Notes under the pieces: generated by a model
What the model was told of the DNA's origin: nothing
What the model saw: only the letters and a program-made list of their open reading frames with translations
The model's database searches: none
Made by a program: the position numbers and the translations under genes
Shown: positions 8,276 through 17,119 of the stretch, one piece after another
Position numbering within the stretch: the first letter of the stretch is position 1
Layout of the letters: each line of letters opens with the position of its first letter
NCBI GenBank assembly: GCA_025210395.1
Contig: JAOARV010000007.1
Span: 1 to 64,000 of the forward strand
Source of the DNA: Marinisporobacter sp.
Lineage (GTDB): Bacteria > Bacillota > Clostridia > Peptostreptococcales > Thermotaleaceae
Direction: 5' to 3'
DNA: 64,000 nucleotides

Positions 8276-8653
8276 ATGATAGGTCAAGAATTGCTAACTT
8301 ACAAAAATTGGGCTGTTGTAGGGGATGTACTCAATCCTTCTAAATTTGCTCATAAAATAAAAAACAGATTAACAGAGACAGGATATAATGTGTTTTTAGT
8401 AAATCCTAGAGATGAAGGTGGGGAAGTTTTCACAAGTCTTCAGGATATTCACGAAAAGGTAGACGTTATTGATCTGTGTATCAATCCAAAGATAGGGGTT
8501 AAGATCATAAAAGAAGCATATACACTTGGAATGAATAAAGTTTTAATCCAGCCAGGAGCTGCAAGTGAAGAGATTTTATCCTTTTGTAAAGAAAAAAATA
8601 TAATATATGTTGAAGGTTGTGCTTTAGTAGAGCTTTCTAAAAAAGGAATATAA
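8276..8653 (+). CDS. CoA-binding domain protein (CoA_binding_2, YccU-like)
   Basis: The 125-aa protein is a single Rossmann domain of the succinyl-CoA-synthetase-alpha type. It begins with WAVVGDVLNPSKFAHKI (nucleotide-binding loop), followed by GYNVFLVNPR, VDVIDLCINP and KVLIQPGAASEE. Family members bind CoA or CoA thioesters, but the role is unknown. The usual VGAS loop is VGDV here. The ATG at 8276 is chosen because AAAGGG lies 9 bases upstream. The in-frame ATG at 8267 abuts that site. Confidence 0.8.
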   Translation: MIGQELLTYKNWAVVGDVLNPSKFAHKIKNRLTETGYNVFLVNPRDEGGEVFTSLQDIHEKVDVIDLCINPKIGVKIIKEAYTLGMNKVLIQPGAASEEILSFCKEKNIIYVEGCALVELSKKGI

Positions 8654-8656
8654 ATA

Positions 8657-8684
8657 AAAGAGGAACAATTTGGTTCCTCTTTTC
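8657..8684 (+). terminator. terminator after the CoA-binding gene
   Basis: A 10-bp stem AAAGAGGAAC/GTTCCTCTTT followed by a short T run. Confidence 0.7.
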
Positions 8685-8781
8685 CTATAAAAAAGGAAAT
8701 ATTTTAATATATTTGTAAGTTTATGATGTATCTTGTATGATGATAAAATAAGGGATATTCAGTTTAGAAAGGAGGAAAAGA

Positions 8782-9492
8782 ATGATTAGTAATACGGAAA
8801 TTGTTTTTAGATTAATATTAGCTAGTGCTTTGGGAGGTTTAGTAGGTCTTGAAAGAGAATCTAACAACCGACCAGCAGGATTTAGAACGCATATTTTAGT
8901 TACTGCAGGAGCAGCACTTGTTATGCTTATTTCAATGTATGGTTTTGATGGTCTAGGAAACAATGGTTCTGGTGGAGAACCAGCAAGATTAGCAGCACAG
9001 GTAGTAAGTGGTATTGGTTTTTTAGGTGCAGGAACTATTTTAAGACAAGGAAATTCTATTCATGGATTAACTACTGCTGCAAGTTTATGGGTTTGTGGTT
9101 GCATTGGTCTAGCTGTAGGGAATGGATATTATGTAGGAGGATTGGTTACAGCAGGGATTGTATTGTTTTCTTTGATTAGTTTAGGATTATTTGAAAAAAC
9201 AGTATTTAAAGATCAATATAAGACTTTACATGTAGTATGCTGTGAAAGACCTGGTCTTATTGGACAGATAGGGACTTTATTAGGAGCGCATGATATTACC
9301 ATAAAATATATAAAAATGTCTCCTTTCGAAGAATATCAAGATAATGATCTTCATATTGATATTACAGTGAAGGTACCTAGCTGTTTTTCACCAGAGAAGC
9401 TATTTGCGGGGATTAGTAAAATAGAAGGAATAAAATGTGTAAACTGGGAAGGAAAATTAGAAAAGGAAGTAGTACAAAATCAAAATAACTAA
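8782..9492 (+). CDS. MgtC/SapB-family membrane protein
   Basis: The 236-aa protein has an N-terminal MgtC domain of four or five membrane helices (to about residue 135) with the signature LGGLVGLERESNNRPAGFRT near residue 16. A cytoplasmic ACT-like domain follows (LHVVCCERPGLIGQIGTLLGAH). MgtC proteins affect growth at low Mg2+ and inhibit ATP synthase in pathogens, while the role in clostridia is not established. The ribosome site AAAGGAGG lies 8 bases upstream. It is a single gene. Confidence 0.88.
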   Translation: MISNTEIVFRLILASALGGLVGLERESNNRPAGFRTHILVTAGAALVMLISMYGFDGLGNNGSGGEPARLAAQVVSGIGFLGAGTILRQGNSIHGLTTAASLWVCGCIGLAVGNGYYVGGLVTAGIVLFSLISLGLFEKTVFKDQYKTLHVVCCERPGLIGQIGTLLGAHDITIKYIKMSPFEEYQDNDLHIDITVKVPSCFSPEKLFAGISKIEGIKCVNWEGKLEKEVVQNQNN

Positions 9493-9678
9493 TATTTTTC
9501 ACAGCCTTGTGATAATATAATTTCATGATTATAGCTTTAATACTTATTATTTTTCTTAGGATTTTATATACTTAGCTGGCTCCTTATAAGTAAAATTAAT
9601 TAAAATCATTGCATTTAAAGGAAGATTCACATAGAATAATACTGTATGTAAAAAACGAAAAAACGAAGAGGGGTTGCC

Positions 9679-10614
9679 ATGAAAAGTAATAAGATTTTAC
9701 CCATTATATCAGGGATTGCTACGTCCTTTATATTTGGATTTTCATTTTTATTCACAAAAGAAGCATTAGACACCATTGAACCATTTGATTTGTTGAGTTT
9801 TAGATTTGGTGTTGCAGCTTTTGTCCTAATACTCTTAAGAGTATTGGGTGTTATAAAAGTTGATTATAAAGGGAAGAATGTAAAAGGATTATTAGTACTA
9901 GCTATATTTCAGCCTGTGTTGTACTTTATATTTGAAATAATGGGTGTAGCTAAAACTACAACATCAGAAGCAGGCGTAATGATGGCGCTTATTCCCATTG
10001 TTGTAACCTGTTTAGGTAGTATATTTTTAAAAGAAATTCCATCTAGATTACAAGGAATTTCTATTATTATTTCATTGCTTGGAGTACTTTGTGTTGTATT
10101 GATGAAAGATGTATATAGTAGTGGAAGTATATTAGGAATTACTTATTTGATAGGAGCTGTATTATGTGCAGCCATATTGAATATACTTTCAAGAAAATTA
10201 TCTATAAGCTTTAAGCCTGTTGAAATAACTTTTTTTATGATGTGTACAGGCGCTGTATTTTTTAATAGTATTTCTTTTTTTAAGCATGGAATCAGTGGAG
10301 ATTTTATGGGACTAATGATGCCTCTTAAAGAAGTAAAAGTTATTACATCTATTTTATATTTAGGGGTATTATCTTCTATCATTGCATTTTTTCTTACCAA
10401 CTATAATTTAGCTAAATTAGAAGCTTCAAGAGCTGCTGTATTTGCCAATTTAACAACAGTTATTTCTGTTGTGGCAGGCGTTTTTATTAGAAAGGAATCT
10501 TTTACGACTTATCAGTTTTTAGGAGTATGTATGATCCTATTAGGTGTTTGGGGAACTAATTATTTTGGTGAAAAGAAGGAAATCGCATTAAAAGGCAGAC
10601 ATATAACAGAATAA
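9679..10614 (+). CDS. EamA/DMT-family transporter
   Basis: The 311-aa protein has ten predicted membrane helices in two EamA repeats. Examples are SGIATSFIFGFSFLFTKEAL in helix 1, TTTSEAGVMMALIPIVV at the end of repeat 1, and LEASRAAVFANLTTVISVVAGV at the end of repeat 2. It probably exports a small metabolite or drug, and the substrate cannot be predicted. It is only distantly similar to the EamA protein at 442-1386, so this is not a recent duplication. GAGGGG precedes the ATG. Confidence 0.85.
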   Translation: MKSNKILPIISGIATSFIFGFSFLFTKEALDTIEPFDLLSFRFGVAAFVLILLRVLGVIKVDYKGKNVKGLLVLAIFQPVLYFIFEIMGVAKTTTSEAGVMMALIPIVVTCLGSIFLKEIPSRLQGISIIISLLGVLCVVLMKDVYSSGSILGITYLIGAVLCAAILNILSRKLSISFKPVEITFFMMCTGAVFFNSISFFKHGISGDFMGLMMPLKEVKVITSILYLGVLSSIIAFFLTNYNLAKLEASRAAVFANLTTVISVVAGVFIRKESFTTYQFLGVCMILLGVWGTNYFGEKKEIALKGRHITE

Positions 10615-10679
10615 TTAGACTATCTGAAAGGATTATGTTATGATAATAAGGAAAAATAATGAAAAAAAGGAGAAATAAC

Positions 10680-11438
10680 ATGAGCAAAGAAATTTTAGCA
10701 ACAGTTAATGGAACTGAAATTACAAAAGCAGATTTAGATTTAGTATTAAAGCATGCACCTCAACAACAACAGATGCAATTAAATACTTTGGCAGGAAAAA
10801 AATATTTGTTAAATGAAATGATTACTCAGCAAATGTTATATTTAGATGCACAAGAAAAAGGGTTAGACAAGGATGAAGAATACTTAAAAGAGCTTAAAGC
10901 CGTACAAGAAAATCTATTAAAGCAATATGCTGTTAAAAAAGTAATAGATGGAGTAAAGGTAGATGAAGCTGAAATTAAGGAATATTATGAAAAAAATCCA
11001 GAGCAATTTGTAACAGCTGAATCTGTTCAGGCAAAACATATATTAGTAAAATATGAAGAAAAAGGAAAAGATATTTTAAAAGAGATCAAAGAAGGTAAAA
11101 GCTTTGATGAGGCAGCAAAAGAATACTCAGAATGTCCATCTAAAGAAAAAGGTGGAGATTTAGGACAGTTCCAAAAAGGACAAATGGTACCAGAATTTGA
11201 AAAAGTTGCTTTTGAATTAGAAGTTGGCGCAATGAGTGAACTTGTAAAAACTCAATTTGGATATCATATTATTCAAGTAACAGATAAAAAAGCTGCAAGC
11301 ACAATGGCTTTTGATCAAGTAAAAGGACAATTAGAAGAGCATCTATTAAGAAATAAGCAAAATGAAGTATTTAAGAATTATGCAGATGGATTAAGAGGTA
11401 ACTACGAAATCACAACAAATGAAGACTTATTAAAATAG
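10680..11438 (+). CDS. parvulin-type peptidyl-prolyl isomerase (SurA/PpiC fold), apparently cytosolic
   Basis: The 252-aa protein has a SurA-like helical N-domain (residues 1-115), a PpiC domain (QAKHILVKYEEKGKDIL, CPSKEKGGDLGQF, FGYHIIQV) and a C-terminal helix that completes the chaperone domain. It would isomerise prolyl bonds and hold unfolded proteins. Unlike PrsA it has no signal peptide or lipobox: the chain starts MSKEILATVNGTEIT. The start at 10680 follows AAAAAGGAG by 8 bases, and an upstream in-frame ATG at 10659 lies before that site and adds only MKKRRNN. Confidence 0.88.
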   Translation: MSKEILATVNGTEITKADLDLVLKHAPQQQQMQLNTLAGKKYLLNEMITQQMLYLDAQEKGLDKDEEYLKELKAVQENLLKQYAVKKVIDGVKVDEAEIKEYYEKNPEQFVTAESVQAKHILVKYEEKGKDILKEIKEGKSFDEAAKEYSECPSKEKGGDLGQFQKGQMVPEFEKVAFELEVGAMSELVKTQFGYHIIQVTDKKAASTMAFDQVKGQLEEHLLRNKQNEVFKNYADGLRGNYEITTNEDLLK

Positions 11439-11466
11439 ATCAGAATTTTTTTCTGATCTTTTTTCT
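11437..11466 (+). terminator. terminator of the parvulin gene
   Basis: A 9-bp stem AGATCAGAA/TTCTGATCT overlapping the stop codon, followed by TTTTTTCT. Confidence 0.8.
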
Positions 11467-11593
11467 ATAGTATATGGGTATTTAAAAGTTTAGAAGAATA
11501 TAGTTTTGTTAACAATAAATAATAAATATTATATGGACGATTAGATTAGTTCAAGATATAATGATTATACAAATAGATGAGAGGGGACTAAAT

Positions 11594-11839
11594 ATGTCAG
11601 AAAAAAAGATCGTAACATTTTTAGATGAAGAAGGAAAGAAAATAGACTTTGAAGTAGTAGATACTTTAAATATCGAAGAGGATAAATATGCACTTTTAGC
11701 ACCTGTTGGAGAAGAAGAAGATGCTTATGTGTATAAAGTAGTAGAAACAGAAGGAAAAGAAGAGTACATAGCTATAGAGGATGATGAGGAGTTTGCTCGT
11801 GTAACAGAAGAATATGAATCATATTTTGATGAAGAATAA
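11594..11839 (+). CDS. DUF1292 family protein
   Basis: The 81-aa acidic protein matches the DUF1292 pattern: VTFLDEEGKKIDFEVVDTL, then YALLAPVGEEEDAYVYKV and IEDDEEFARVTEEYE. Its function is unknown. In Firmicutes this family often lies next to yrrK/alaS, but here it precedes rlmN. The ATG at 11594 follows GAGGGG by 9 bases. An in-frame ATG at 11561 would add residues unlike the family. Confidence 0.85.
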   Translation: MSEKKIVTFLDEEGKKIDFEVVDTLNIEEDKYALLAPVGEEEDAYVYKVVETEGKEEYIAIEDDEEFARVTEEYESYFDEE

Positions 11840-11870
11840 ACCTTAGTGAAAACCTGACACTAAGGTTTTC
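11838..11870 (+). terminator. terminator after the DUF1292 gene
   Basis: An 11-bp stem AAACCTTAGTG/CACTAAGGTTT followed by TC and an AT-rich stretch. The U-tract is weak. Confidence 0.6.
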
Positions 11871-11913
11871 ATATATTTATCAAGAAATTATTTTTTAGAA
11901 GGAGAGCTTTTCT

Positions 11914-12960
11914 ATGAAGGATAAAATAGATTTAAAAAGCTGTACAATAAAAGAACTAGAAAAATTGATAGAATCTATAGGAGAGAAGAAATTTAGAGCA
12001 AAGCAAATTTTTAGTTGGATTCATAAGGGTGTTAATGATATAGATGAAATGAGCAATCTTTCAAAAAATTTAAGGGCAAAGCTAAAGGAGCATGCTACTA
12101 TAGGAATAATGAAAATAGAGGATGTATTGATCTCTAAAATTGATGGAACTAGAAAATATTTATTTTTATTAGAGGATGAAAATATTATAGAGAGCGTACT
12201 TATGAAATATAAGCATGGAAATTCTGTTTGTGTATCTTCCCAAGTAGGATGTAGAATGGGCTGCAATTTTTGTGCTTCAACCCTTGAAGGCGTTATAAGA
12301 AATTTAAGTGCAGGAGAGATATTAGATCAAGTATTATCTATACAAAAAGATATTGGAGAAAGAGTATCCAATGTTGTAATAATGGGTAGTGGAGAGCCCT
12401 TTGATAATTATGAAGAGATACTAAAGTTTTTTGAGCTGATTAATCATCCAGAAGGGCTTAATATAAGTCTTAGAAATATAACAGTATCTACTTGTGGTCT
12501 TGTGCCAGAAATATTAGATCTAGCAGATAAAAAACTACAAGTAACTCTTGCAATTTCTTTGCATGCTCCAAATGATGATATAAGAAGTAAAATGATGCCT
12601 ATAAACCGCAAATACCCTCTAGATGAGCTTTTAAAAGCTTGTAAGACTTATACAGATCAAACCAATAAAAGAATTACCTTTGAATATGCGTTAATTAGAG
12701 ATGTGAATGATACGCCTAAGCATGCTAAGGAATTAGTGAAAAAAATCAAAAATATATTATCTCATGTAAATCTTATTCCTCTTAATAAAGTAGATGAAAG
12801 AGAATATGATACAGCCAAAGCAGATAGAATTAAAACCTTCCAAAAGATCTTAAAGAACAATGGCATTGAAGCCACTATAAGAAGGGAATTAGGTAGCGAT
12901 ATTCATGCTGCTTGTGGGCAATTAAGAAGAAAATATGCTAGAAATAGAAATAATGGATAG
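11914..12960 (+). CDS. rlmN: dual-specificity RNA methyltransferase RlmN
   Basis: The 348-aa radical SAM enzyme methylates C2 of A2503 in 23S rRNA and A37 in some tRNAs. It has the N-terminal helical accessory domain (FRAKQIFSWIHKG), VSSQVGCRMGCNFCAST with the cluster cysteines C113, C117 and C120, VIMGSGEPFDNYE, and the C-terminal ACGQLR with the substrate-bonding Cys at 334. The GEP motif reads GSGEPF, while most RlmN have GMGEPL. This is a mild variant. GGAGAG precedes the ATG. Confidence 0.95.
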   Translation: MKDKIDLKSCTIKELEKLIESIGEKKFRAKQIFSWIHKGVNDIDEMSNLSKNLRAKLKEHATIGIMKIEDVLISKIDGTRKYLFLLEDENIIESVLMKYKHGNSVCVSSQVGCRMGCNFCASTLEGVIRNLSAGEILDQVLSIQKDIGERVSNVVIMGSGEPFDNYEEILKFFELINHPEGLNISLRNITVSTCGLVPEILDLADKKLQVTLAISLHAPNDDIRSKMMPINRKYPLDELLKACKTYTDQTNKRITFEYALIRDVNDTPKHAKELVKKIKNILSHVNLIPLNKVDEREYDTAKADRIKTFQKILKNNGIEATIRRELGSDIHAACGQLRRKYARNRNNG

Positions 12961-13108
12961 AAATAATGCTATTTAAATAAAATTAAAAAAATGTAGAATT
13001 TACTGAAAAAATAGAAGGAGTTTGGAAAAAAGTGTAGAAATGTTAATGTAGTGTTAAATTATGTTATATTTATAAAAAATCACAACAAATTTCAAGGAGG
13101 AGATTAAA

Positions 13109-13522
13109 ATGGTTAAATTGATTACTGGAGGAAAAGGAACAGGTAAGACAAAGAAGATGATTGAGATGGCCAATAATCTCATTGATACAGAAGATGGAAA
13201 TGTTGTATTTATAGATTACAATAAAAAATCTATGTATGATTTAAAACATAAGATTCGATTTGTTTCTTTAGATGAATATCCTATTAAAAATATAGATAAT
13301 TTCTTTGGATTCTTATGTGGGATTATTAGCAGAGATCATGATATAGAAACAATTTTTATTGATCGATTACTTAAAATAAAGAATATTGAGTTAAACCATT
13401 TGATACCTTTTATAAAAGAAATTGAACAATTATCTCAAAAATTTGAGATAACATTTGTAACGAGTGTTAGTTGTGATTTAAATGAAATTCCTGAGGAATT
13501 GAAAGCATATGAATGTTTATAA
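13109..13522 (+). CDS. small P-loop ATPase-like protein
   Basis: The 137-aa cytosolic protein has a Walker A motif GGKGTGKTKK at residues 7-16 and a hydrophobic strand plus acidic residue TIFIDRLL that could act as Walker B. The rest is alpha/beta with no further domain. Similar short proteins are often annotated as ATP-binding or (incorrectly) twitching-motility proteins. Its function is unknown. The AAGGAGGAG site lies 8 bases before the ATG, and a bidirectional terminator follows. Confidence 0.75.
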   Translation: MVKLITGGKGTGKTKKMIEMANNLIDTEDGNVVFIDYNKKSMYDLKHKIRFVSLDEYPIKNIDNFFGFLCGIISRDHDIETIFIDRLLKIKNIELNHLIPFIKEIEQLSQKFEITFVTSVSCDLNEIPEELKAYECL

Positions 13523-13535
13523 TTAAAAAGATAAA

Positions 13536-13569
13536 AAAATCTCTACAGCGTAAAAACTGTAGAGATTTT
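13536..13569. terminator. bidirectional terminator between convergent genes
   Basis: A 13-bp stem AAAATCTCTACAG/CTGTAGAGATTTT. It serves the P-loop gene on + and the 80-aa gene on -. Confidence 0.75.
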
Positions 13570-13812
13570 CTATAGAAGAAATTTATTTCCTAGATATTTT
13601 TTTACATCTGCGGCATTGCTGGAAGGGGGAATATAAACTTCTCGGTCACTTTCTTCAAAATAAACTAAAACCTCAGTATCTCCTTCAAGAAAAGCTTTTG
13701 CCACCGTTTCTTCTTTTACTTCTCTTATTTTATTTTTGTGATGTTTCTTTTTTGTAAATTCTTTTGTGAAGTAATATCCTGTCATTCTAATTACTTTTGT
13801 GTATTTTCTCAT
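13570..13812 (-). CDS. hypothetical basic protein, 80 aa
   Basis: The chain has a strongly basic N-terminal half (KYTKVIRMTGYYFTKEFTKKKHHKNK) and an acidic second half containing LVYFEESDREVYIPPSSNAADVK. No membrane segment or known motif was recognised. The start at 13812 is chosen because AGGAGG lies 8 bases upstream on the minus strand. The frame extends to 13833 but would include that ribosome site. It converges with the P-loop gene. Confidence 0.6.
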   Translation of the reverse strand: MRKYTKVIRMTGYYFTKEFTKKKHHKNKIREVKEETVAKAFLEGDTEVLVYFEESDREVYIPPSSNAADVKKYLGNKFLL

Positions 13813-13941
13813 TTTTTTCCCTCCTAAAATCACAAATCAGTATTTAGTATAACATAATTTTGTGAATGTATGAAAAGAGTAAGGAAATATTTATAGAAAT
13901 AGGAATAATATAATAATAGTAGACAATAAGGGGGGATAGGA

Positions 13942-15213
13942 TTGAGAATTTTAAAGAGAGGTGCCGAAGGGACGGACGTAATGGAGATACAATCACTTCT
14001 TAAAAAGATAGGATATGATCCAGGTCCTATTGATGGGATATTTGGAGAAAAGACACAAGATGCAGTAGAAAAATTTCAACAAGATAATAAGTTGATACCT
14101 ACTGGGATCATTGGACCGAATACGATGAAAGTATTAGAGCCTCTTCTAATGGGGTATGATGTTTATACTATACAAAAGGGAGATACCATGTATGAAATTG
14201 CAAAAAAATATTATACGAACGTTACAAGTATTATAGCAGCTAATCCTAATGTGAATCCATATAATTTACAAATAGGGCAAAAAATTGTTGTACCCTATGG
14301 GATAGATATAGTAGATACGAATATTGATTATACTTATGATATGATGAAAAGAGATATAGAAGGGCTAAAAATAAGATATCCCTTCTTAGAGGCAGGTATT
14401 GCAGGAAAAAGCGTTTTAGGAAGAAATTTATATTATATAAAATTAGGAAATGGTCCTAATAAAGTGTTTTATAATGGCGCTCATCATGCATTAGAATGGA
14501 TTACAGCTCCACTCCTTATGAAGTTCATTGAAAATTTTTCAAAAGCGTATATAAGGGAAGAGGATATGAGGGGATACAATACAAAGGATCTATGGGAAAA
14601 AAGCACTATATATATTATGCCCATGGTAAATCCAGATGGTATAGATTTAGTACTTAATGGTTTACAAGAAAATAACCCTTACTACGATCAATTGATTAAG
14701 TGGAATAAAGGAAGTACAGATTTTTCAAAGGATTGGCAGGCTAATAATAGAGGAGTAGACTTAAATCACAACTATGATGCATTGTGGGAAAAATCAAAGG
14801 AAGCAGAAGAAGAATATGGTGTATATGGACCTGGTCCTACAAGGTATTCAGGACCCTATCCAGAGTCAGAACCTGAATCAAAAACGGTGGCAGATTTTAC
14901 TAGAAAACATAATTTTAGATTGGTGCTTGCTTATCATAGTCAAGGAGAGGTAATCTATTGGGATTTTGAAAACCTTGCATCCCCTGAAGCAAAAAAAATA
15001 GGAGAATTATTTGCTAAAGCAAGTGGATATAAACTAGATGAAACGTATGGTATTGCTTCTTATGCAGGATATAAGGATTGGTTTATAGATCAATATAGAA
15101 AACCTGGATATACGATAGAAGTAGGAAAAGGAAAAAATCCTCTTCCAATTGAGCAATTTGACAAAATATATAATGATAATGAGGAAATACTATTATTGGC
15201 ATCTATTATATAA
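13942..15213 (+). CDS. LysM and peptidoglycan-binding M14 metallocarboxypeptidase (gamma-D-glutamyl-diaminoacid endopeptidase I-like)
   Basis: The 423-aa protein has a PG_binding_1 domain (residues 5-68, IDGIFGEKTQDAVEKFQ), one LysM domain (about 73-120, YTIQKGDTMYEIAKKYY) and an M14 domain. The zinc site is HHALEW (HxxE) plus the later His in LAYHSQGE. NNRGVDLNHNYD supplies substrate-binding residues and TIEVGKG carries the catalytic Glu. It should cut the gamma-D-Glu-diaminoacid bond of stem peptides. There is no signal peptide, as in the sporulation-associated enzyme of Lysinibacillus. Translation starts at a TTG 10 bases after AAGGGGGGA. Confidence 0.88.
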   Translation: MRILKRGAEGTDVMEIQSLLKKIGYDPGPIDGIFGEKTQDAVEKFQQDNKLIPTGIIGPNTMKVLEPLLMGYDVYTIQKGDTMYEIAKKYYTNVTSIIAANPNVNPYNLQIGQKIVVPYGIDIVDTNIDYTYDMMKRDIEGLKIRYPFLEAGIAGKSVLGRNLYYIKLGNGPNKVFYNGAHHALEWITAPLLMKFIENFSKAYIREEDMRGYNTKDLWEKSTIYIMPMVNPDGIDLVLNGLQENNPYYDQLIKWNKGSTDFSKDWQANNRGVDLNHNYDALWEKSKEAEEEYGVYGPGPTRYSGPYPESEPESKTVADFTRKHNFRLVLAYHSQGEVIYWDFENLASPEAKKIGELFAKASGYKLDETYGIASYAGYKDWFIDQYRKPGYTIEVGKGKNPLPIEQFDKIYNDNEEILLLASII

Positions 15214-15236
15214 GCGGCTTTTGCCGCTTTTTATTT
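15212..15236 (+). terminator. terminator of the M14 peptidase gene
   Basis: A GC-rich stem AAGCGGC/GCCGCTT with a short loop, then TTTTATTT. Confidence 0.85.
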
Positions 15237-15385
15237 GCTAAATTATATATAAGTATGTATTATGTATTATACTCCTACATATACTAGCAGGGCATAATGG
15301 TTTGTAGTATAATGTTATTAGAAAAGAGTTTTTGTAAAATACAAAGATGCTTAATAGGATTTCCATTTTCGAAAGGGGTTTTAGA

Positions 15386-15790
15386 ATGGAGAATATTCAA
15401 AATATCATGGTATGTGTAACACAACAAAAAACCTGTGAAAGACTTATTAGAAGAGGTGCTCAAATACGAGATGAGTATAAGGGAGAGTTGTTTGTTATAC
15501 ATGTAGCAAAAGAAGGATATCATTTTTTAGGAAAGTCAAAAGATGGAGATGCTTTAGAATATTTATTTGAAAAAGCAAAGGCTTATGGTGCAACATTGAC
15601 TGTAGTAAGAGCGCATGATGTACTAGAAGCATTAAAAAAGTTGACTGAGAAAAATAATATAGATTTAATTGTAGTAGGGCAATCCTATGAGAATGAGGAG
15701 AAAAATGTAACAACAAAGTTAGAAAAGAAATTGCCTAAAGGGGTAGTGGTTGAAACTGTACCTGTAGAGCAAAAAGAAAAAGTGAGCTAA
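15386..15790 (+). CDS. universal stress protein (UspA) domain protein
   Basis: The 134-aa protein is a single Usp-type alpha/beta domain. The first strand is NIMVCVTQQKTCERLIRRGAQIRD, the second LFVIHVAKEG, and the last is DLIVVGQSYEN. It resembles the Usp module of KdpD sensor kinases more than classical UspA because the start is VCVTQQK. The usual ATP-binding GxxGS loop is not clear. The start at 15386 follows AAAGGGG, while the longer frame from 15347 does not have a site. The role is unknown. Confidence 0.75.
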   Translation: MENIQNIMVCVTQQKTCERLIRRGAQIRDEYKGELFVIHVAKEGYHFLGKSKDGDALEYLFEKAKAYGATLTVVRAHDVLEALKKLTEKNNIDLIVVGQSYENEEKNVTTKLEKKLPKGVVVETVPVEQKEKVS

Positions 15791-15826
15791 GGGATGAAAT
15801 AAAAAATATAAAAGGAGCAAGAAACG

Positions 15827-16783
15827 GTGCAAAAGAATAGATACAGGATATATTCACAGTATTTAAAAGAAAAATATGGGGAAAAAGTGTATAAAATCCC
15901 TATAAATCTTCCTGTAACATGCCCAAATAGGGATGGAACGGTTGCTAGTGGTGGATGTATATTTTGTGGAGAAGAGGGCGCGGGTTTTGAAAATTTAGAA
16001 AATAGTATATCTGTTACAGAGCAGCTTAATAGAAATATAAGTTATATACAAAAGAAATATAAGGCAAAAAAGTTCATTGCATATTTTCAAAATTTCACAA
16101 ATACCTATTTGCCATTAGAAAAATTTAAAGAATATATCTATGAAGCTTGTCAAGACAATATCGTAGAAATTTCAGTATCTACAAGACCTGATTGTGTAAA
16201 GGATGAATATTTAGCTTTTTTAAAAGAAATAAAAGAAAAAGAGCAGATCAACATATCTATAGAATTAGGTCTTCAAAGTGTAAATTATCATACATTAAAA
16301 AAAATAAATAGAGGACATTCTCTTGCTGAATTGATTGATGCAATCATTCGGATCAAAAAGCATGGCTTTGAGAGTTGTGTGCATATGATTTTAAATCTTC
16401 CATGGGATGATGAGGAAGATGTTATAGAGGGGGCAAAAATCATATCAGCCCTTGGAGTAGAGCAAGTTAAACTACATTCTTTGTATATTTTAAAGAATAC
16501 AATGATAGGGAAAATGTATGAAAATGAAGAATTTAAGATTATTCCATTAGAAGAATATATAAAACGGGTGACACTCTTTTTAGAGTATCTAAATCCAGAT
16601 ATTGTTCTGCAAAGATTAGTTGGAAGAGCGCCAAAGGAAAATACCCTTTTTTGTAATTGGAATACCAGCTGGTGGAAAATAAAAGATGCAATTGATGAAA
16701 GAATGGAAAGACTAGAGAGTTATCAAGGAAAAAAATTTAATTATTTAAATGGAAAGGCACTAAGACCTTTTTTTAATGCATAG
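15827..16783 (+). CDS. TIGR01212-family radical SAM protein (YtqA-like)
   Basis: The 318-aa protein begins KNRYRIYSQYLKEKYGEKVYKIPINLPVTCPNRDG. It has the radical SAM cysteines in CPNRDGTVASGGCIFC, an unusually wide first interval typical of this family. Later motifs are STRPDC, SIELGLQS and HMILNLPWDDEED. It is a putative RNA-modifying or oxidoreductive radical SAM enzyme whose substrate I do not know. It starts at GTG with AAAGGAG 9 bases upstream. A hairpin terminator follows directly. Confidence 0.85.
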   Translation: MQKNRYRIYSQYLKEKYGEKVYKIPINLPVTCPNRDGTVASGGCIFCGEEGAGFENLENSISVTEQLNRNISYIQKKYKAKKFIAYFQNFTNTYLPLEKFKEYIYEACQDNIVEISVSTRPDCVKDEYLAFLKEIKEKEQINISIELGLQSVNYHTLKKINRGHSLAELIDAIIRIKKHGFESCVHMILNLPWDDEEDVIEGAKIISALGVEQVKLHSLYILKNTMIGKMYENEEFKIIPLEEYIKRVTLFLEYLNPDIVLQRLVGRAPKENTLFCNWNTSWWKIKDAIDERMERLESYQGKKFNYLNGKALRPFFNA

Positions 16784-16816
16784 ACAAGATGATTATTTTG
16801 TCTATGTATTTTTTTG
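16779..16816 (+). terminator. terminator of the radical SAM gene
   Basis: The stem CATAGACAAGA/TTTTGTCTATG overlaps the stop codon and is followed by TATTTTTTTG. Confidence 0.75.
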
Positions 16817-17119
16817 TTTTTAATAAGATCATTATTCTGATTTGATGGATATACTTATTGATTTGGGCAAAGTAAAATTTATGATTCTTAGCTTTTATCA
16901 AAGAACTCGCAGAATAAAAAAGTGAATAATTTGAAATATGATATATTAAAAGTCTTTTAAAGGAAGATATTTTTAATAAAAACGTATAATAATGTATACA
17001 ATTGATAACATTTATGTTAATATGTTAATGTAATATAACACAAATGAAAAAATAAAACATACAATTAAACGTATATCTACAAATATATGTTTACATATCT
17101 AATAATGGGGGGACATAAT
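16784..17119. other. AT-rich leader region of the gapdh gene
   Basis: No ORF was seen. It contains a TATAAT (16985-16990) without a clear -35 and a run of ATGTTAAT-like repeats around 17010-17035 that could be an operator. Nothing else was recognised. Confidence 0.4.

Noticed and set aside
11506-11515. TTGTTAACAA as a Rex operator
   Set aside because: The half sites are joined without the 4-base spacer, so it does not fit the consensus, and the downstream gene (DUF1292) has no redox role.
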